Positions 1 to 7,085 of a stretch of DNA of 8,899 nt are shown here, piece by piece. The translations under genes were made by a program, and so were the position numbers. Source of the stretch: Gemmatimonadota bacterium (GTDB lineage: Bacteria; Gemmatimonadota; Gemmatimonadetes; Palauibacterales; Palauibacteraceae). The notes beneath the pieces are model-generated. The model ran no database searches. It was not told the origin of the DNA and was given only the letters and a program-made list of their open reading frames with translations. Each line of letters opens with the position of its first letter. The first letter of the stretch is position 1. The stretch covers positions 1 to 8,899 of the forward strand of contig JABDQB010000048.1 in NCBI GenBank assembly GCA_013042495.1, written 5' to 3'.

Positions 1-757
1 CTTCCGTGACCTTCATCGTGCCGATCTGCGCAGCGTACGCCGCTCCGCTTCGACCGGCCACGATGATGGCCGTCATGAAGGCGGCCATGTCCCGGACCAT
101 TCCGACCCCGACCAGATCAGCGACGTAGATGGCCGCGCCGAACTGCTGCAACTGCACGGCGCCCACGAAGGCCAGGATCAACCCGAACAAGAGGCTGACC
201 AGCGAAGCGATCCCCAGGGCGTCGGCTCCCGCCTGCTGGATGAGCAGCCTGAGATCGGACTTCCGGTAGCGCGCCTTGCCCTGAAGGAACCTGCCGAACG
301 CGCGCGCCGCCTCCCCCAGGAACTCGAGTTCGTCGAGCGCTCCATCGTAGACGCTCATGCCGAATCGCCCTACACGGGTCAGCGGCGAACCCCGGGACTC
401 CTCGGTCCGGGTTCCCCGTTCCGGTACCGCCCGGGCCAGCTCCACGAGGCGGCGCACCCCGTCCGGGAGACCAGCTCGGTCCACGGGAATGCTCCGGTCC
501 TCGGCGGCATCTTCGACGCGCATCAGAAAGGTGAGGACGCTGCTGTCCCAGCCCTCGATGGCCGCCGAATCGAAGTGAACTCCTCCGGGCGCCGCAGGAC
601 CGTCGAGGGCCGCCTCGACAGCGGTCGTTCCCGGCAGGAGCCCCGACATCTGCCACGTGCCCCCGAGTCCGACGATGAGCCGGTCGCCTTCGTGGTGCAG
701 CGAGACCTTTGCGAGGTCCCTGGCCTCCGAATCCGCCGCGCCGCGCCTGGCGGGCAT
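1..757 (-). CDS. STAS-MlaE family lipid ABC transporter permease (partial, C-terminus off the window)
   Basis: This gene runs off base 1; 252 codons are visible, roughly two thirds of the usual length for a STAS-MlaE fusion. Residues about 17-112 look like a STAS domain: a conserved-looking IEGWDSSVLTFL (67-78), then a LP..VRRLVELA..VPE stretch. The MlaE permease part starts near 165 with an amphipathic segment and a membrane helix at about 181-204. It then shows the family signature: VQLQQFGAAIYVADLVG (201-217), TAIIVAGRSGAA (229-240) and AAQIGTMKVTE (242-252). In the family such permeases pair with an MlaF ATPase and an MCE substrate-binding protein to move phospholipid between inner and outer membranes; those partners would lie beyond base 1. 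The usual RELGP motif reads VRDMA (221-225), a variant I recall from STAS-fused members. The start ATG shares its A with the TGA stop of the AI-2E gene, and no Shine-Dalgarno precedes it, so translation is probably coupled. The family call is secure; the lipid substrate is inferred. Confidence 0.9.
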   Translation of the reverse strand, partial: MPARRGAADSEARDLAKVSLHHEGDRLIVGLGGTWQMSGLLPGTTAVEAALDGPAAPGGVHFDSAAIEGWDSSVLTFLMRVEDAAEDRSIPVDRAGLPDGVRRLVELARAVPERGTRTEESRGSPLTRVGRFGMSVYDGALDELEFLGEAARAFGRFLQGKARYRKSDLRLLIQQAGADALGIASLVSLLFGLILAFVGAVQLQQFGAAIYVADLVGVGMVRDMAAFMTAIIVAGRSGAAYAAQIGTMKVTE

Positions 758-1998
758 CAGGGGCCGTCGGCGGGTGGGGCTGCCCCCCCGGGGTCCTCAG
801 AACCCGACTCGTCGCCCGGGGCCTCCTCGAAGGGCGCCGGGGCAGGCTCACCGTGACTGCGGACGGGGCTCGAGTCGGCCCCCGGCGGCACGACGACCGA
901 CAGATTGGCCACGGTCTCCGTGACCGGCATCTCCACCCTCGGAAGGTACTCGGAAAACGTCTCGCCGTAGATCTCCCAGACCGTGACCCACAGGGCGGCG
1001 ACGATCGGCCCGATGATGAAGCCGGTGGCCCCGAAGGCGACGATGCCCCCCAGGGTGCTGATCAGTACGAGCAGATCGGACATCTCCGTATCCCGGCCGA
1101 CGAGCCTGGGCCGAAGCACGTTGTCGACCATGCCCACCACCAGCGCGCACCACAGAGCGAGGGCGATGGCCTTGCCACCGAGTCCGACGGCGAACAGGTA
1201 GATCACCGCCGGTATCCAGATGAGGGCCGTCCCGACGCCCGGGATGATCGACAGGATCATCATCACCACGGACCAGAAGGCCCACCCCTGAATGCCGGCA
1301 ACCCAGAACCCTAGACCGCCCAGTCCACCCTGGATGACCCCGATCACGAGCGTCCCTTTGATCGTGGCTCGGGCCACAGACACGAACTTGGCCACCAGGC
1401 GGTTCTCGGCATCGGGAGCGAGCGGGATGTAATAGAGGATCCGGGCCATGTACGCCTTGCCGTACAGGAGGAAGAAGAACATGGCGTACAGCATGATGAA
1501 CAACTGAAAGAAGAACACCGCCGTCCCGCGGCTCGCAGCGGCGACCGACCCTACCAGAAACGTCCCGAGCCGTCCGGCGAACTCCGCCGCCTTCGTCGAG
1601 ATCAGGTCCTGATACGGCTGGATCGTCTCCCAGAAAGGCAGGCGCTGCAGCAGACCGTCAAGCTGATTCGTCTGCGAGAGCTCTCGCTCTACCCAGGGAC
1701 CGACGGATGCGCTGACGTCCACGGCCTGTGACACGACCACACCGAGGAAGGCTGAGAGAGGCACCACGAGCACGATTACGAACAGGAGGATGGTGAGCAC
1801 CGCGGCAGCCGGCTTCCTGCCACCCATCTGAGTCCCGAGTCTCTTGTAGAGCGGGTGCAGCATCCCGCTGAAGATGGCGGCCAGGAAGAGGGTCTCGATG
1901 AAGCCCGAGACCATGCGGTAGAAGATGACCGTGATGACGAGAGCCAACCCGATCAGGAAGACTCCCTCCAGGCGCTTTCTCTCCTTCAATTCCGCCAT
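757..1998 (-). CDS. AI-2E family transporter (PerM/YdiK-like membrane protein)
   Basis: The product is a 413-residue inner-membrane protein of the AI-2E/PerM family, whose members export small molecules (autoinducer-2 export by TqsA) or act as ion antiporters; the substrate here cannot be read from sequence. Hydrophobic segments lie at about 11-27, 33-50, 64-90, 158-180, 215-245, 248-275, 278-292 and 308-344, with the family's large polar insertion at 92-157. Family-typical stretches are SIIPGVGTALIWIPAVIYL (250-268), VDNVLRPRLVG (291-301) and STLGGIVAFGATGFIIGPIV (314-333). The reading frame extends 49 codons further upstream, but I chose the ATG at 1998. It has a GGAG seven bases before it, and the protein then begins just before the first membrane helix; the upstream extension is Arg-rich and atypical. 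The C-terminal tail (about 370-413) is rich in Pro, Glu, Asp, Gly and Ala and is probably disordered. The gene is co-directional with the lipid permease that begins in its stop codon. Confidence 0.9.
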   Translation of the reverse strand: MAELKERKRLEGVFLIGLALVITVIFYRMVSGFIETLFLAAIFSGMLHPLYKRLGTQMGGRKPAAAVLTILLFVIVLVVPLSAFLGVVVSQAVDVSASVGPWVERELSQTNQLDGLLQRLPFWETIQPYQDLISTKAAEFAGRLGTFLVGSVAAASRGTAVFFFQLFIMLYAMFFFLLYGKAYMARILYYIPLAPDAENRLVAKFVSVARATIKGTLVIGVIQGGLGGLGFWVAGIQGWAFWSVVMMILSIIPGVGTALIWIPAVIYLFAVGLGGKAIALALWCALVVGMVDNVLRPRLVGRDTEMSDLLVLISTLGGIVAFGATGFIIGPIVAALWVTVWEIYGETFSEYLPRVEMPVTETVANLSVVVPPGADSSPVRSHGEPAPAPFEEAPGDESGSEDPGGAAPPADGP

Positions 1999-2186
1999 TC
2001 GCGTTCTCCGGAGCCCAGGGAAGCTGGCTTGGGATCGTTCTAAGGTTCGCCATTCAGCGGACAGCCGCAATCCCGGCGATCGCTTTTCTTTCCGCAGCCT
2101 CCGCCTTATCCTCCCCGACCGAACCCGGGCGCACCCCGGCATCACGAGGCGTCACCCGTTCGACCGCTTCTGGGAGGAAGAGGCCC
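1999..2186. promoter_or_regulatory. Divergent intergenic region between AI-2E gene and NSS transporter
   Basis: This 188-bp gap separates two divergent start codons, so it must hold the promoter of the transporter and probably that of the AI-2E/MlaE pair. It contains a GGAGGA ribosome-binding site for the transporter (2173-2178, eight bases before its ATG) and a minus-strand GGAG for the AI-2E gene (2006-2009). A short AT-richer run lies near 2083-2091. A small GC hairpin, CCGGG-CGCAC-CCCGG, sits at 2125-2139. I could not identify convincing -35/-10 boxes; the location is inferred from gene orientation only. Confidence 0.4.
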
Positions 2187-3563
2187 ATGGATCCGAGCAC
2201 CGGAAAACCGCGTGACACCTGGGGCTCCAAGGTCGCGTTCGTTCTCGCCGCCGCGGGAAGCGCGGTGGGCCTCGGGAACATCTGGGGTTTCCCCACGGTC
2301 GCGGGTCAGAACGGTGGCGCGGCGTTCCTGCTGATCTACCTGGCCGCCGTGGCTCTCATCGGAGCGCCCGTCATGCTGGCGGAGCTCATCGTCGGCCGGC
2401 GCACGCAGCGGAACCCCGTGGGCGCATTCAAGGCGCTGGCTCCACGGACGATGTGGGTGGTGGTCGGCGGCCTCGGCGTGTTCACGGGTATCGTGATCCT
2501 GAGCTTCTATTCCGTCATCGCCGGGTGGACGCTGTCGTACATCTTCAAGACGATTGCCGGGACGTTCCAGGCCGGCGTGGACACGGAAGCCATCTACAAC
2601 GACCTGGCGGGAAGCGCGGTCCCCGCGATCTCGTGGCACCTGCTGTTCATGGTCATCACCGTATACGTGGTGCTGGGCGGTGTTCGGGACGGTATCGAAC
2701 GCTGGACCAAGGTTCTGATGCCTGTCCTGTTCGGTCTGCTGGCGCTTCTCGCGTTCCGTGCCGTGACGCTGTCCGGGGCAGGAGCCGGCCTCGACTTCTA
2801 CCTCCGGCCGGATTTCAGCAAGGTCACGGGCGCCGTGATCCTCTCGGCCATCGGGCAGGCCTTCTTCAGCCTCAGTCTCGGCATGGGGGCCATGATTACC
2901 TACGGCTCATATGTGTCGAAGCGGGACGATCTCGTCTCGTCGGCCGGTTGGGTGACGCTGGCGGATACGACGATCGCCATACTGGCCGGGCTGATCATCT
3001 TCCCCACCCTGTTCCATGCGGGCCTGGAGCCCGGAGCGGGCGGACCTGGAATGGTGTTCGTCGTACTGACCTCTCTGCTGTCGTCGATCCCGCCGGCCCC
3101 GTACGGCGGCATCGTATTTGGTACAGGGTTCTTTATGCTTCTCGGAATCGCGGCCCTGACGTCGAGCGTATCCCTACTCGAGGTCGTCACATCGTGGGCG
3201 GTAGACGAGCGAGGCATGTCGAGGCGCAAGGCCGCCATCACGCTCGGTTCGATCGCGTTCCTGCTCGGGATCCCGAGTGCCCTGGCGAATGGGGCCGTTC
3301 CGTGGCTCACGAACCTGCCTGGGGTCGGCATGGACTTCCTGAGCTTCCTGTTCATGCTGTTCGGGCAGTACTCCCTCGTCATCGGGGCCCTGCTGATCAG
3401 CCTGTTCGTCGGTTGGGTGTGGGGTGTGAAGGCCGCCGGAGAAGAGGTGCGGGAGAACGACGGCGAGTTCCCGCTCGGCAGGACATGGGGATTCCTGATC
3501 CGCTTCGTGGCCCCGAGCGCGATCGTCGCGATCCTGGTGAAGATGGTGGTCGACCTGGTGTGA
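2187..3563 (+). CDS. Sodium-dependent transporter of the NSS/SNF (LeuT-fold) family
   Basis: The product is a 458-residue symporter that should use the inward sodium gradient to take up an amino acid or similar small solute across the inner membrane. Its length matches the short bacterial NSS branch with 11 membrane helices (MhsT, Tyt1) rather than LeuT (513). TM1 carries GSAVGLGNIW (24-33) around the unwound substrate and sodium site, followed by GQNGGAAF (40-47). TM6 has FFSLSLGMGA (226-235) and the downstream GSYVSK (240-245). TM8 has ALTSSVSLLE (323-332), whose T325 and S326 align with the LeuT Na2 ligands T354/S355. By alignment from memory, position 34 is Gly where LeuT has the extracellular gate Arg30, while the partner Asp appears kept as D383. 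The position of the chloride-site LeuT E290 aligns to A264, and LeuT N286 aligns to D260. The ATG has a strong GGAGGA eight bases upstream. It stands alone on the plus strand, convergent with korB. The family is secure; the substrate is unknown. Confidence 0.93.
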   Translation: MDPSTGKPRDTWGSKVAFVLAAAGSAVGLGNIWGFPTVAGQNGGAAFLLIYLAAVALIGAPVMLAELIVGRRTQRNPVGAFKALAPRTMWVVVGGLGVFTGIVILSFYSVIAGWTLSYIFKTIAGTFQAGVDTEAIYNDLAGSAVPAISWHLLFMVITVYVVLGGVRDGIERWTKVLMPVLFGLLALLAFRAVTLSGAGAGLDFYLRPDFSKVTGAVILSAIGQAFFSLSLGMGAMITYGSYVSKRDDLVSSAGWVTLADTTIAILAGLIIFPTLFHAGLEPGAGGPGMVFVVLTSLLSSIPPAPYGGIVFGTGFFMLLGIAALTSSVSLLEVVTSWAVDERGMSRRKAAITLGSIAFLLGIPSALANGAVPWLTNLPGVGMDFLSFLFMLFGQYSLVIGALLISLFVGWVWGVKAAGEEVRENDGEFPLGRTWGFLIRFVAPSAIVAILVKMVVDLV

Positions 3564-3608
3564 TGGCGGCGAGCTGATCCGATGTCGGCCCGCCGTGGAC
3601 TCGGCCGG
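3564..3608. other. Convergent intergenic spacer between NSS transporter and korB
   Basis: Only 45 bp separate the two convergent stop codons. A bidirectional terminator would be expected here, but I see only weak GC pairings (GGCGG near 3566 with CCGCC near 3590; CGGCC with GGCCG near 3602) and no T-run on either strand. No terminator is therefore called; Rho-dependent ending or overlapping 3' ends are possible. Confidence 0.3.
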
Positions 3609-4622
3609 TCAGCCCACCTTCCAGGTCCGCCCGCCGTACAGCAGGTCCCCCAGCCCTCGCCCCTCGGACTCGGGCTCGACCTGGGCCAGCACCTGATGAT
3701 CGAACGTTGCGGCCGGATCCCGGTACAGGACCCCGAGCGCCATCGGGAACCCGGGGGGCTCGAGAGCGGCCAGCATCGTGGCCAGCATCCGGTTGGTTTC
3801 ATCGTGCACGAGGACATCCGCCTCGGTGACGCCGTTCTCGCCCGGCCGCACGACCTCCAGCGTCCACGTCGCCGGATCGAGCCGCAGCCCCCGGTCGCGC
3901 TCCGCACCGAACAGCAGCGGCTGGCCGTGCTCCACGAGCAGCTGATTCTCTTTCGCCACCGCCTTGTCTGTGAAGTCCCCGAACGTCGCGTCGTTGAACA
4001 CGATGCAGTTCTGGAAGATTTCGACGAACGACGTTCCCCGATTCGCGTGCGCCTGTTTGAGCACGTCCACCAGGTGCCCCATGTTGATGTCCACCGACCG
4101 GGCGACGAACCGTGCCCCGACTCCGAGCGCCATGGTAGCCGGACTGATCGGATTGGCTACCGACCCACGGGGCGTGGTGGGGGACAGCGTTCCCCGCTTC
4201 GAAGTGGGCGAGACCTGCCCCTTGGTCAGACCGTAGATCTCGTTGTTGAACAGGATGATGTTGAGATCGATGTTGCGGCGCAGGGCGTGAACGAGGTGGT
4301 TGCCGCCGATGCTCAGTCCGTCGCCGTCCCCCGTGATCACCCAGACGTCGAGGTCGGGATTCGCCAGCTTGGTGCCCGTGGCCACCGCCGGGGCCCGGCC
4401 GTGGATCGTGTGAAAACCGTAGGTGGCCATGTAGTACGGAAACCGCGACGAACATCCGATCCCCGATATGAACACGCTCTCTTCTCGCGGCACCTCGAGG
4501 TCGGCCAGGGTCTTCTGGATCGCCTTGAGAATGGCGTAGTCGCCGCATCCCGGGCACCAGCGAACTTCCTGGTCGGACGCGAAGTCCCTGGGCTTGAGTT
4601 GGGGCAGCACGCTGTGGCTCAT
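3609..4622 (-). CDS. korB: 2-oxoacid:ferredoxin oxidoreductase, beta subunit (probable 2-oxoglutarate, KorB)
   Basis: This 337-residue cytoplasmic protein is the thiamine-diphosphate and Fe-S subunit of a KorAB-type oxidoreductase. With KorA it should convert 2-oxoglutarate plus CoA to succinyl-CoA and CO2 while reducing ferredoxin. WCPGCGDY gives C23 and C26; with C57 (in GIGCSSRFPYY) and C206 (in FQNCIVFND) these form the four-cysteine set expected for the single [4Fe-4S] cluster of the beta subunit. TPP/Mg binding is shown by ITGDGDGLSIGGNHL (96-110) and ILFNNEIYGLTKGQ (123-136). HTIHGRAPAVATGTKLANP (71-89) is also typical of the family. The start ATG overlaps the korA stop as ATGA and has AGAGGA four bases upstream inside korA, so the subunits are probably made in matched amounts. 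No ferredoxin-like delta subunit lies beside it, as in the two-subunit enzymes of Mycobacterium and Hydrogenobacter. Substrate choice is inferred from family resemblance; pyruvate or another 2-oxoacid is less likely but not excluded. Confidence 0.93.
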   Translation of the reverse strand: MSHSVLPQLKPRDFASDQEVRWCPGCGDYAILKAIQKTLADLEVPREESVFISGIGCSSRFPYYMATYGFHTIHGRAPAVATGTKLANPDLDVWVITGDGDGLSIGGNHLVHALRRNIDLNIILFNNEIYGLTKGQVSPTSKRGTLSPTTPRGSVANPISPATMALGVGARFVARSVDINMGHLVDVLKQAHANRGTSFVEIFQNCIVFNDATFGDFTDKAVAKENQLLVEHGQPLLFGAERDRGLRLDPATWTLEVVRPGENGVTEADVLVHDETNRMLATMLAALEPPGFPMALGVLYRDPAATFDHQVLAQVEPESEGRGLGDLLYGGRTWKVG

Positions 4623-6496
4623 GCGGTCCTCTCGGTCTCGAGCAGGCGGCCGATGGCGGCCTCGATGTCGGCGATCCGGAACGGGCGGCCGGCGACGCGG
4701 TTCAGGCCCTCGGCCGGAATCAGATAGGTGCTTCGCAGCATGGCCAGGAGCTGGCCCGTGTTCAGCTCCGGGACGAGCACACGTTCAAAACGTGCCAGGA
4801 GATCGCCCAGGTTCCGGGGGAACGGCGACAGGTGGCGCAGGTGAATGTGCGACACATCGAGGCCCTTCGCCCGAGACCTCTCCACCGCCTTGAACAGGGA
4901 GCCGTAGGTGGATCCCCATCCGACCACAGCCAGGGAACCCTCGGCGGGACCCAGTTCTACGCCCTGTTCGGGGATGTCGTCCGCGATTCCCGCGATCTTC
5001 CGCGCCCTCAGGCGTGTCATCTCGTCGTGATTGTCGGGATCGTACGAGATGTTGCCGGTCGCCGAATCCCTCTCGATGCCACCGATCCGGTGTTCGAGGC
5101 CTGGAGTGCCAGGCACCGCCCATGGGCGGGCCAGCGTGCCGCCGTCTCTCGCGTAGGGCTGGAAACCTTCCGGGTCCCGGCGAAGCTCGACGGGGAAATC
5201 GTCCAGCGTCGAGAGATCCGGGATCAGCCACGGCTCGGCCGCATTGGCCAGGTACGCGTCCGTGAGGACGAAGACCGGAGTCATATATCGCGTGGCGAGC
5301 CGCACGGCCTCACGGCCCACGTGAAAGCAGTCCGCCGGCGTCGAGGGAGCGATCACCGCCAGCGGCGTATCGGAGTTTCGCCCGTACACGGCCTGAAACA
5401 GGTCCGCCTGCTCGGTCTTGGTCGGCAGGCCCGTCGAGGGTCCGCCCCGCTGCGAGTTCACGATCACGAGCGGTAGCTCGGTGGCCACGGCGAGCCCGAT
5501 CGCCTCGGTCTTGAGAGCGATTCCCGGCCCTGAGCTCGAGGTCACCCCCAGCGACCCGGCGTATGAGGCCCCGATCGCCGCGCAGGCCGCCGCGATTTCA
5601 TCCTCGGCCTGGAAGGTCACCACGCCGAGTTCCTTCATCCGCGCCAGCAGGTGAAGCAAGGGAGAGGCAGGCGTGATCGGGTACGATGCGAACACCATCC
5701 GCGAGAGCCCCGATGACTTGAGACCGGACACCAGGCCCCACGCAAGCGCGTCTGTGCCGCTGACGGTCCGGTAGAGACCGGGCTCCAGCTCCGCCCGCGA
5801 GACCGTGTAGCCGGGAATCTTGGTGGGCATCTCCACCGTCTCTCCGAATGCGTGCCCCGCGCTGAGCGTGGCCACCGCGGCCTCCCCGGCGCTCTCTGCG
5901 TCCTTGAACTTCGCCCGCAGCCAGTCGACCGTGGCCTGCTTGTCCCGGTCGAACATCCAGAGCAGGAGTCCCAGGGCCCACATGTTCCGGCTGCGAAGCG
6001 CGTCGCGGGAGGACAGCCCGAGATGCTCGACGGCGTTTCGCGTCAGCTGCCCGATGTCCAGTTGGATCAGCTGGTACGGCGCGAGCGTGGAGTCCTCGAG
6101 GGGGCTCTCGTCGTACTCGGCTTTCTTGAGATTCCGATCGGTGAACGATCCCGAGTCCACGACCACGGTTCCCCCGATGCGTAGATCTCTCAGATTCACC
6201 TTGAGGGCTGCGGGGTTCAGCGCCACCAGCACATCGAGCTCGTCGCCGGCGGTCTTCACGTCGACGGCACCGAAGTGAATCTGGAACGACGAGACCCCAT
6301 AGGTCGTTCCGGCCGGCGCCCGGATTTCCGCCGGGTAGTCGGGAAACGTGGCCAGATCGCTGCCCGCCAGGGCGTTCTCCATCGTGAACTGGGTGCCAGC
6401 GAGCTGCATCCCGTCGCCGGAGTCGCCGGCGAACCGGACTACGACGGAGTCCCGTACCTCGCGCGCTTTGCCGATCAACGCGGTCTGCTCGCTCAT
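4619..6496 (-). CDS. korA: 2-oxoacid:ferredoxin oxidoreductase, fused gamma-alpha subunit (probable 2-oxoglutarate, KorA)
   Basis: This 625-residue protein is the partner of KorB and the fused form in which the gamma domain precedes the alpha pyrimidine-binding domain. The gamma domain (about 15-215) begins with VVVRFAGDSGDGMQLAGTQF (18-37). The alpha part carries the conserved YPITPASPLLHLLA (272-285), AEDEIAAACAAIGASYAG (297-314), TSSSGPGIALKTEAIGLA (319-336) and QRGGPSTGLPTKTEQADL (349-366), which shape the 2-oxoacid and TPP site. A C-terminal transketolase-C-like domain (about 515-625) contains VVGWGSTYGSL and LRHLSPFP. I start at the ATG at 6496. An alternative in-frame TTG at 6538 adds 14 residues that do not resemble the family, whereas 6496 leaves the usual short lead before the gamma domain. 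The purine-rich AGAGAGG before 6496 is only one base away, so the ribosome site is not ideal. KorB follows with a 4-bp overlap, and TspO ends 100 bp upstream on the same strand. Confidence 0.92.
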   Translation of the reverse strand: MSEQTALIGKAREVRDSVVVRFAGDSGDGMQLAGTQFTMENALAGSDLATFPDYPAEIRAPAGTTYGVSSFQIHFGAVDVKTAGDELDVLVALNPAALKVNLRDLRIGGTVVVDSGSFTDRNLKKAEYDESPLEDSTLAPYQLIQLDIGQLTRNAVEHLGLSSRDALRSRNMWALGLLLWMFDRDKQATVDWLRAKFKDAESAGEAAVATLSAGHAFGETVEMPTKIPGYTVSRAELEPGLYRTVSGTDALAWGLVSGLKSSGLSRMVFASYPITPASPLLHLLARMKELGVVTFQAEDEIAAACAAIGASYAGSLGVTSSSGPGIALKTEAIGLAVATELPLVIVNSQRGGPSTGLPTKTEQADLFQAVYGRNSDTPLAVIAPSTPADCFHVGREAVRLATRYMTPVFVLTDAYLANAAEPWLIPDLSTLDDFPVELRRDPEGFQPYARDGGTLARPWAVPGTPGLEHRIGGIERDSATGNISYDPDNHDEMTRLRARKIAGIADDIPEQGVELGPAEGSLAVVGWGSTYGSLFKAVERSRAKGLDVSHIHLRHLSPFPRNLGDLLARFERVLVPELNTGQLLAMLRSTYLIPAEGLNRVAGRPFRIADIEAAIGRLLETERTA

Positions 6497-6596
6497 GCCT
6501 CTCTCTTTCTCGTTTCCGGGCGCACGGCGCGCCTCCAACTGGCTCGGGTCTGCGTCCGCGAATCGTACCGGGAGAGCGGTCGACGGGAAACGCCGG

Positions 6597-7085
6597 CTAG
6601 CCGTTCAGGTACCAGATCGAACCGTTCAGAAGCGTGGCGAATCCGACCCACAGCCAGTACGGAACCAGAAGTGCCGCGGCCGTTCTGGATACCGGCCGAA
6701 ACAGAGCGATCGTGACCGTGATAGCCGACCAGAGCAGCAGGATTTCCACGAAGGCGATGCCGGGGGCCCGCAGGCCGAAGAACAGCACCGACCAGGCGCC
6801 GTTGAGGGCCAGCTGAACCGCAAACGCGACCAGCGCGCCGGGCACCCGAGTGTCCTCGCCGAGGCGGCGCCACACGAGCCACAACGCCACGCCCATCAAC
6901 AGATACAGAATTGTCCAGGCAGGCCCGAAGAGCCACGAGGGAGGGTTGAACCATGGCTTCGCCAGCTCCGGGTACCAGTCCCGTACTCCCGACATCGTGG
7001 CGAACGCCGAGGATATCCCTACGGCCTGCGGTATGACGATGCTGACGGGCAGCCGCCAGTCGAATCGTGAGCCGCTATCCGTCAC
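6597..7085 (-). CDS. tspO: TspO/MBR family tryptophan-rich sensory membrane protein
   Basis: This 162-residue protein is the usual length for TspO, a five-helix inner-membrane (in some bacteria outer-membrane) protein that binds porphyrins and cholesterol-like ligands and affects tetrapyrrole handling and stress responses. Visible family motifs are PWFNPPSWLFGPAWTILYLL (44-63), LALNGAWSVLFFG (92-104) and VPYWLWVGFATLLNGSIWYL (141-160); five hydrophobic segments fit at about 11-31, 50-72, 82-104, 108-130 and 136-158. The start is a GTG that overlaps the stop of the upstream gene as GTGA; GAGGA lies six bases before it, within that gene. No heme, carotenoid or photolyase gene, common neighbours elsewhere, is in view. 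Its coupling to a small membrane-anchored protein suggests those two are made together. The family is certain; its ligand and role here are unknown. Confidence 0.94.
   Translation of the reverse strand: MTDSGSRFDWRLPVSIVIPQAVGISSAFATMSGVRDWYPELAKPWFNPPSWLFGPAWTILYLLMGVALWLVWRRLGEDTRVPGALVAFAVQLALNGAWSVLFFGLRAPGIAFVEILLLWSAITVTIALFRPVSRTAAALLVPYWLWVGFATLLNGSIWYLNG

Noticed and set aside
709..1314. A plus-strand frame with a His-rich stretch (DDRQDHHHHGPEG) that could suggest a metal-binding protein
   Set aside because: The histidines come from reading the AI-2E gene's membrane-helix codons on the opposite strand. There is no ribosome site and no homology.
2125..2139. A CCGGG-CGCAC-CCCGG hairpin in the leader of the NSS gene
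   Set aside because: Five GC base pairs are easily found by chance in DNA this GC-rich, and nothing else supports a regulatory role.
1999..2145. A 49-residue N-terminal extension of the AI-2E protein
   Set aside because: The extension is Arg-rich and unlike the family, and the ATG at 1998 has a well-spaced GGAG.
2453..3577. A 374-codon plus-strand frame inside the NSS transporter
   Set aside because: It is an out-of-frame shadow rich in Arg, Gly and His, while the overlapping frame encodes a clear transporter.
3564..3608. A possible bidirectional terminator between the convergent genes
   Set aside because: Only 5-6 bp imperfect GC stems and no T-tract on either strand.
3582..4727. A 381-codon plus-strand frame opposite korB
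   Set aside because: It is antisense to korB, which has intact cofactor motifs; the predicted product is Arg/His/Pro-rich with no domain.
6497..6538. A 14-residue N-terminal extension of KorA from a TTG
   Set aside because: TTG is a rare start, the added residues are not family-like, and the ATG at 6496 gives the expected lead to the gamma domain.
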